From assembly GCF_004115265.2 (NCBI RefSeq), contig NC_046296.1, positions 69,608,295-69,672,294 of the forward strand: a stretch of DNA of 64,000 bases, written 5' to 3'. The notes under the pieces were generated by a model. It worked only from the letters and a program-made list of their open reading frames with translations, did no database searches and was not told the DNA's origin. Both the position numbers and the translations under genes were made by a program. Shown here piece after piece: positions 59,111-64,000 of this stretch (its first letter is position 1; each line of letters opens with the position of its first letter). The stretch is from Rhinolophus ferrumequinum. Its lineage: Eukaryota; Chordata; Mammalia; Chiroptera; Rhinolophidae.

Positions 59111-62100
59111 GGAGTCTGGGGGAAGGCTCGCCCCTGGAGTGTCCTTGCAGTAACAATGAGATGCTGGTCAGCTTGCAAATGTATGCAAAGGATAGAGACT
59201 TACTGTAAAAGGCGTCCTTGGAGTTATCCCATGGGGTCACACTCGTTTCTTCTACCGTGTAGTTATGCTCTGGGTGATGCGTCAAAGGGCCATCAAAAGT
59301 ATGTTTCTTCTGCCCTTAGCGTCCTGTGTATTTTATATGCCTCTGTACTGATAACCGTTCTCCCCCCCCTTTCACCTTTCCCCCTCACTTTCCTCCCCAC
59401 CCCCCACTCCATTTAAAGCGGTTGTTTCTCAGTCTGGTTGTGTAGGACGCAGCTCCCTGGCCCACGCTGGTGTTAGGAGCCTTGTGCTCCCCCTGCTGAG
59501 GCAGGCGGTTGCCAGTCCTCGGTCTGCCGCTCACAGCAGCTCTCGCCAGCCACTCACGCTGGTCACCGGCCACTCATGGCAGCTCACAGCAGCCCACGCC
59601 AGCTCTTGCCAACCTCCGGCTGCTCATGGCAGCCCAGCTCCAGGGAGAGCCATTGTTCACAATCTTAGCTGTAGAGGGCGCAGCTCACTGGCCCACGTGG
59701 GAATCGAACTGGTGACATTGGCGTTAAGGGCACAGCATTCCAACTACCTGAGCTACCGGGCCAGCCCTGATACCCGTTCTTGATCAGTGGGAACAGATGG
59801 AGCATTTTGCACACCTCTTAGTGACACAGCAGAGGGATAGCTCCCACACACATTTGAAGTTAGATTGTTTTACTGTGGGGCAGCAGTGTGCATATCATGG
59901 GGTTGCTTTGCTAATTTGGGGGGTCATCTTTGTAGAAACTGATATATTGATGACTAGTATGAGATATTCTGGAGTTTGTTCAGTACTTGTGATAAAATGT
60001 GCATTCTTAAAATGTGCAACTTAAGGCCAAGTGTGCCGAGTTCACTGCCAGTAGTGCTAAGTAGGAGTTCAGACTAGTTCTGCCTGGGACCCTACAGGAG
60101 GACTTCATGAAGAAGATGCCATTAAAATTGGACCGTGAACTGACAGGATGTGATAAATGAAAAGAGTGAGAGAGCGTTCTAGGTGTAGGAAGCTGTCAGG
60201 AGCAAGGGGGGGAGGTAAAGCACAAGTATTTTTTGAAGAGTAGTACATATGCCTATTAGGTTTGGAATGTAGTTTTTTTGTTTGTTTTTGTTTTGTTTTG
60301 TTTTAATGGGGAATAGGGACAGAAGAGTAGAACAGGCACCTGGGGACAGATGACAGAAGGCCCTTGTTCCAGCCTAATGCACTTGGGTTTTCTCTGTAGG
60401 TTCTGAGGGTGTCGGATGTTTTGGCGCAGGGAAAAAACCCGACCAGAGATGCCACAGAGACGTCAGTTAGACTGTGGAGTGCATGGGTGGCAGAAGAGCA
60501 GGACTCGGGAGGGAGGTGTGTCCTTGGACAGGCTTAAGGAGATGAGGGCTCCACCAAAGCTTGTGTCAGTGGGACCACAGATTTGAAGAACCCCCAGTAA
60601 GGACTGCTGGGAGGCAGCAAGCAGGGATGAAACACAACTGCATTACTTTTAGCTGTTTGGGAGAATGGGACAACCGTTGAAAGTAGGAAAGGATTAGAAG
60701 GAACCTTAGTTCAGGACTGACAAAGGCCCAGATGATGAATCTGGAGTATAAGCATATTGGAGGTCCAGCAAGAGATTGTTTGTCTCCTTGCATTAATGTG
60801 ACCTCCTTTTTGTCATTTAAACTCCTAGCTAGATGCTGACAAATACGAGAATGATCCAGAATTAGAAAAGATCCGAAAAGAGAGGAACTACTCCTGGATG
60901 GACATAATAACCATATGCAAAGATAAACTGCCAAATTACGAAGAAAAGGTAAGGAGCGCTGAATTATTTGAAAAGGGGAATCATTACATTTACTACCAAT
61001 GAACAGGTTTTCTTCTTTAATATCTTCATTTGGGTTTATATCAGAATAATGCATTTTTGAATATTTTTATTATAAAATGTTAGGGGAATAAAGACCTTCT
61101 AAAAGATACAAAAGTAGATTTCATTTACTGAGACGGTGAATGTCTTCCTCAGATTTTCACGTGGCCTCTGACCTTCCACTGTGATCAGCATGACTGCCCT
61201 GTGTGGTGTGATCACGTGATTGTGTGTGTTATCAGTGTGACTGCTGTGTGATCACATGATTATGTGTGCATATGATAAGCGTGACTGCCCTGTGTGGTGT
61301 GATCACGTGATTGTGTGCGTGTGATTAGCATGACTGCTGCGTGTGGTTTGATCAGTGTGACTGCCGTGTGCAGTGGGTTATGAGCAGGAGCCAGGATATC
61401 TGTGGGAGTCTTGGGTCTACACATCCAAGCTGTGTGATGTTGGGTCACTTACCTCATCTGTCAAATGGGGACAACAAATGGCACCCAGGTGAGTTATTAC
61501 ATATGAATTATTAAGAATGTTGTCTGGCACATGGTGCCAAGTAAGTGTTCTTTTTTACTGCTAGTTCACTGATAGGTTTCATACACTATTCTAGCTCCCA
61601 CCTGCTTGTACTTACTATAATAGTCCTTATTATTGTGGAGAGAATTTCCATTCACCTTGGTTCTGGTCTTTGAAGGCTCAGCCAGTGGTTGGGTCTGTGT
61701 CAGTTTGCACACTTGGTGTCCGGCAGACTCACAGGCTCCCCTCCTGCTCTAGATTAAAATGTTTTACGAGGAGCATTTGCACGTGGACGACGAGATCCGC
61801 TACATCTTGGACGGCAGTGGGTACTTCGATGTGAGAGATGAGGAAGACAGATGGATCCGGATTTCCATGGAGAAGGGGGACATGATCACTCTCCCCGCGG
61901 GGATCTACCACCGCTTCACGCTGGACGAGCGGGTGGGTCAGTGCGTGCGGGTCACATCTGCTCTGTGCACTGGTATCAGAGGGTGGAATGGGATGAAAGA
62001 GTTAAGGCACGGAAAAAACAGCTAGGCAAGTTACCTCGGTAGCTGGTCTGATGCAATGGCGGGTGTGTCTGTGTGTCTTCTAGAACTACGTGAAGGCCAT

Positions 62101-62203
62101 GCGGCTGTTTGTGGGAGATCCGGTGTGGACGGCGTACAACCGGCCAGCGGACCACTTCGAGGCTCGAGGGCAGTACTTGGCATTTTTGGCACAGACAGCA
62201 TAG
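58696..62203 (+). CDS. ADI1: ADI1, acireductone dioxygenase
   Basis: Complete gene for the cupin dioxygenase of the methionine salvage pathway. With Fe2+ it converts acireductone to the keto acid of methionine plus formate; with Ni2+ it makes a different, off-pathway product. Exons: 58696-58815, 60829-60948, 61753-61932 and 62084-62203. All introns are phase 0 and GT-AG. The total is 179 codons plus stop, as in human. The start [10 protein letters not shown] has a strong Kozak context (gcgccATGg). Metal ligands are His88, His90 and Glu94 (EEHLHVDDE) and His133 (GIYHRF), all present. The cupin motifs [10 protein letters not shown] and LPAGIYH are intact and the C-terminus is FLAQTA. The protein also binds the MMP14 tail in human (MTCBP-1). 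No canonical AATAAA follows; weak variants are TATAAA (about 62,364) and CATAAA (about 62,687). Confidence 0.99.
58931..59100. repeat. 46-nt minisatellite with NRF-1-like sites in ADI1 intron 1
   Basis: Units begin with 'ctcag' at 58,948, 58,994, 59,040 and 59,086, exactly 46 nt apart and nearly identical. At most junctions the text is TGCGCAYGCTCA, one mismatch from the NRF-1 site YGCGCAYGCGCR (58,940, 58,986, 59,032). It starts about 115 nt after exon 1. Confidence 0.88.
59362..59766 (-). repeat. tRNA-derived SINE, long form
   Basis: 405 nt in ADI1 intron 1, flanked by 'ctgata(a/c)ccgttct' (about 59,348-59,361 and 59,767-59,780). Same head, variable GC-rich body and tail as the copy at 16,551. 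Confidence 0.9.
61181..61375. repeat. Degenerate minisatellite in ADI1 intron 2
   Basis: Five units beginning 'atcagcatgactgc' or close variants at 61,183, 61,231, 61,274, 61,324 and 61,350, with 'gtgtgatcacgtgattgtgtgtg' filling. Unit spacing varies between 26 and 50 nt. Confidence 0.8.
61395..61555 (-). repeat. MIR SINE
   Basis: Reversed MIR: 'tcacttacctcatctgtcaaatgggga' ... 'gaatgttgtctggcacatggtgccaagtaagtgtt'. Just before ADI1 exon 3. Confidence 0.75.
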
Positions 62204-62909
62204 CAGTGCTGCCTGGCACCCACACCCGCCTTCACCCCTTCATGGTCCTCAGCACGACAGCAGAAAATCTGTCATGTTCTCCTTGCTTTTACTGTAGACT
62301 TTAGGCTGGGTGAGATTTCCTCTGCGAGATTATTTGATCAGAATATGTTTTAATGAAAGGAGCTATAAAACTGATTTTTGCATGGAAGTAACTGTGGAAA
62401 TGTGGACACATTCCTTTTGTCTAATTCAAAATCAGTATTTTGTAGCTCTGTTAACACATGCATCCCCCCGGAACCGGAGGACTTGCACCTTCCCGGGTGT
62501 AACTGAGCAGCCATCCCATGGGACCAGATTTCGCAGCTTTAAGATTTCCTGTGAGCAGGTATAAGAGTAGATGACAGGCTGGCTGGGTGCCACACTCTCC
62601 TCCCAAAACATGGCGGAGTGCAGGGGGAGGGGTGAGCTCACATTAGGGGGACACTCACAGTCGCTTATCCCCCTTTGTTACTCAACATAAAGTAGCGGCC
62701 TTAATTTTATGCTCATGGCTTGGAGTTTCCTTACATTCAGGTGTATGTGGCCATTGAAATCACCCGTTTACATTCTTTGTGTGATTGTGTGTGTGTGTAA
62801 TTGATTTATATTTTATCTGTGTTAATCTTTCTTCAATGAGATTTCAGTGAGATTTCTAGGTTAAACTCCTTACTATTTATATATTTTGTTACAATGAAGC
62901 TTTTGAATT

Positions 62910-63281
62910 TCCCCTCCCCCAGCCCCTCCCTCCGTTCTCCCACCTCCCTGCCACTCCGGTTCAAGCCGTTGTTTCTCAGTCTAGTTGTGTAGGACACAGC
63001 TCCCTGTCCCATGGTGGTGGTATGGGCCTTGAGCTCCCCCTGAATGAGGTAATCGGTCTCCAGTCGTCGGTCAGCGCTCACAGCAGCTCATGGCAGCCCA
63101 CGGCAGCCCACGGCAGCCCACGCCAATCTCCGACTGCTCACGTAGCCCAGCTGCACGGAGAGCTGTTGTTCACAAACTTAGCTGTAGAGGGCGCAGCTCA
63201 CTGGCCCATGTGGGGATTGAACCGGTGGCCTTCGGCGTTAGGAGCACTGCGCTCCAACCGCCTGAGCCACCGGGCCGGCCC
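62910..63281 (-). repeat. tRNA-derived SINE, long form
   Basis: 372 nt downstream of ADI1, flanked by 'aagcttttgaat(t/c)tt' at 62,896-62,909 and 63,282-63,295. The body is about 135 nt. Tail 'ctcagtctagttgtgtagg' and reversed head 'gagccaccgggccggcc'. Confidence 0.92.
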
Positions 63282-63295
63282 AAGCTTTTGAATCT

Positions 63296-63689
63296 TAACA
63301 AGAAAACGGTGCATCATTTTCTTACTCAGTAATTTTGAGATGCAGTTATGCCTAATTTGTTACAATCATAGAAAAGCCCCAAATCAATGTCATGCCTTAA
63401 GGGCAGGTTGTTTTTAAGGGTTTCTTAAAACTGGTCTAAAAACTTTGTATTAAGAATTCTTTCCAACCTGCACATGGCTCTTGGGGAGGCACATACATTG
63501 CAGAGGAAGCTCAAGCCTTGGACATCTTGGTAGACTTTGGATTTGAGTCCAAATGTGTGGCGGGGCAGAAGACTCAATGTGCTCCCCACGGCCCCACATC
63601 CAGTGAAATGACAAAGATTTTCTGCGTTAAGTGCAGTGGTTTCAAATATATTGACCAATACTTTGACAATCTTCTGCGCAAAGATGGAG
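63296..63689. other. Region downstream of ADI1, unclassified
   Basis: No gene or known repeat recognised. A 97-codon open frame that begins at 63,518 runs on into the MLT1-like LTR and has no family resemblance, so it is not called as a gene. Confidence 0.5.
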
Positions 63690-63990
63690 CCCAGCCCGGT
63701 TGTCCCCCTGAGTGTGGGCTGGACTTGGTGACTCATTTCTACTGGCTGAGATGTGGCAGAGGTGACCGTGTGACAGCTGTGGTTTCCTGCTTGCTCTCTG
63801 GGGCCACTTGAGGGAGGCCGGCCGCTATGTCAGGACACCAACTGCCCCTGCCTTGTCCGGTGTGGAAAGCGGCCCCTCCGACAGTGGCCCCTTCAGCTGA
63901 TGTGGCCCCAGTGGACGTGACTGTGCCCCAGGGCCCCAGCCAAGCACTCCCAGATTCCCGACTCAGAAATTGTGGGCGACGATACACTTA
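63690..63990 (+). repeat. MaLR-type (MLT1-like) LTR fragment
   Basis: 'gagtgtgggctggacttggtgactcatttct', 'tgtgacagctgtggtttcctgcttgctctct', 'gaggccggccgctatgtcagga' and 'cagattcccgactcagaaattgtgggcgacgata' follow the MLT1 LTR order. An ancient mammalian retroviral LTR fossil, partial and heavily diverged. Confidence 0.7.
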
Positions 63991-64000
63991 GTGCAAACAT

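Noticed and set aside
58151-59416. 421-codon open frame over the ADI1 promoter and exon 1
   Set aside because: It lies in a CpG island where stops are rare, is out of frame with ADI1, and shows Arg/Pro/Gly-rich text including the minisatellite translated as repeats. It has no family resemblance.
61181-61375. CRISPR-like array
   Set aside because: Repeats are degenerate, unit spacing is irregular and the host is a mammal. It is a minisatellite.
63518-63811. 97-codon open frame near the right edge (MDILVDFGFESK...)
   Set aside because: It runs into MLT1-like LTR sequence and resembles no known protein. TRAPPC12, expected further right by synteny, is not seen in the window.

Overview
This is a mammalian nuclear window with four recognisable protein-coding genes, all with spliced exons and canonical GT-AG junctions. 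From left to right they are COLEC11 (minus strand; only two exons lie inside), RPS7 (minus, complete), RNASEH1 (plus, complete) and ADI1 (plus, complete). This is the gene order of human 2p25.3 (ADI1-RNASEH1-RPS7-COLEC11) read in reverse. The assembled proteins match the usual lengths: RPS7 194 aa, RNASEH1 286 aa, ADI1 179 aa.

The repeats point to a bat, most likely of the horseshoe/roundleaf group (Rhinolophoidea). There are nine copies of tRNA-derived SINEs whose heads resemble tRNA-Ile, including a ~380-nt dimeric form and a ~310-420-nt form with an expandable GC-rich body. I recall such elements from Rhinolophus-type genomes. The gene identification does not depend on this species inference.

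Layout: 1-9,460 is the 5' part of COLEC11, with a 72-nt collagen exon, an 8.7-kb intron and the signal-peptide exon. 9,461-25,384 lies between COLEC11 and RPS7 and holds a large nested LINE-1 complex (about 13.6-18.6 kb) and other repeats. 25,385-31,040 is RPS7 with a CpG-island promoter carrying a TCTCGCGAGA element. 31,050-37,300 is the divergent intergenic interval, mostly old repeats. 37,386-46,150 is RNASEH1, with an upstream ORF, a Tigger transposon fossil in intron 2, and a SINE directly after the poly(A) signal. 46,340-58,690 is gene-free and contains a mariner-type MITE, a hAT transposase relic, an ORF1-only LINE-1 (HAL1-like) and a foldback element. 58,696-62,203 is ADI1, with a minisatellite of NRF-1-like sites just after exon 1. 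The right end carries a SINE and an old MaLR-type LTR fragment.

The genes serve unrelated housekeeping or immune roles: complement lectin, ribosome, RNA:DNA hybrid removal and methionine salvage. They are neighbours by conserved synteny and do not form a pathway. The points most worth a second look are the ORF1-only LINE with repeated 3'UTR modules, the SINE family with a variable-length body, the SINE placed at the RNASEH1 3' end, the RNASEH1 uORF that overlaps the start codon, and the tandem NRF-1-like minisatellite in ADI1.
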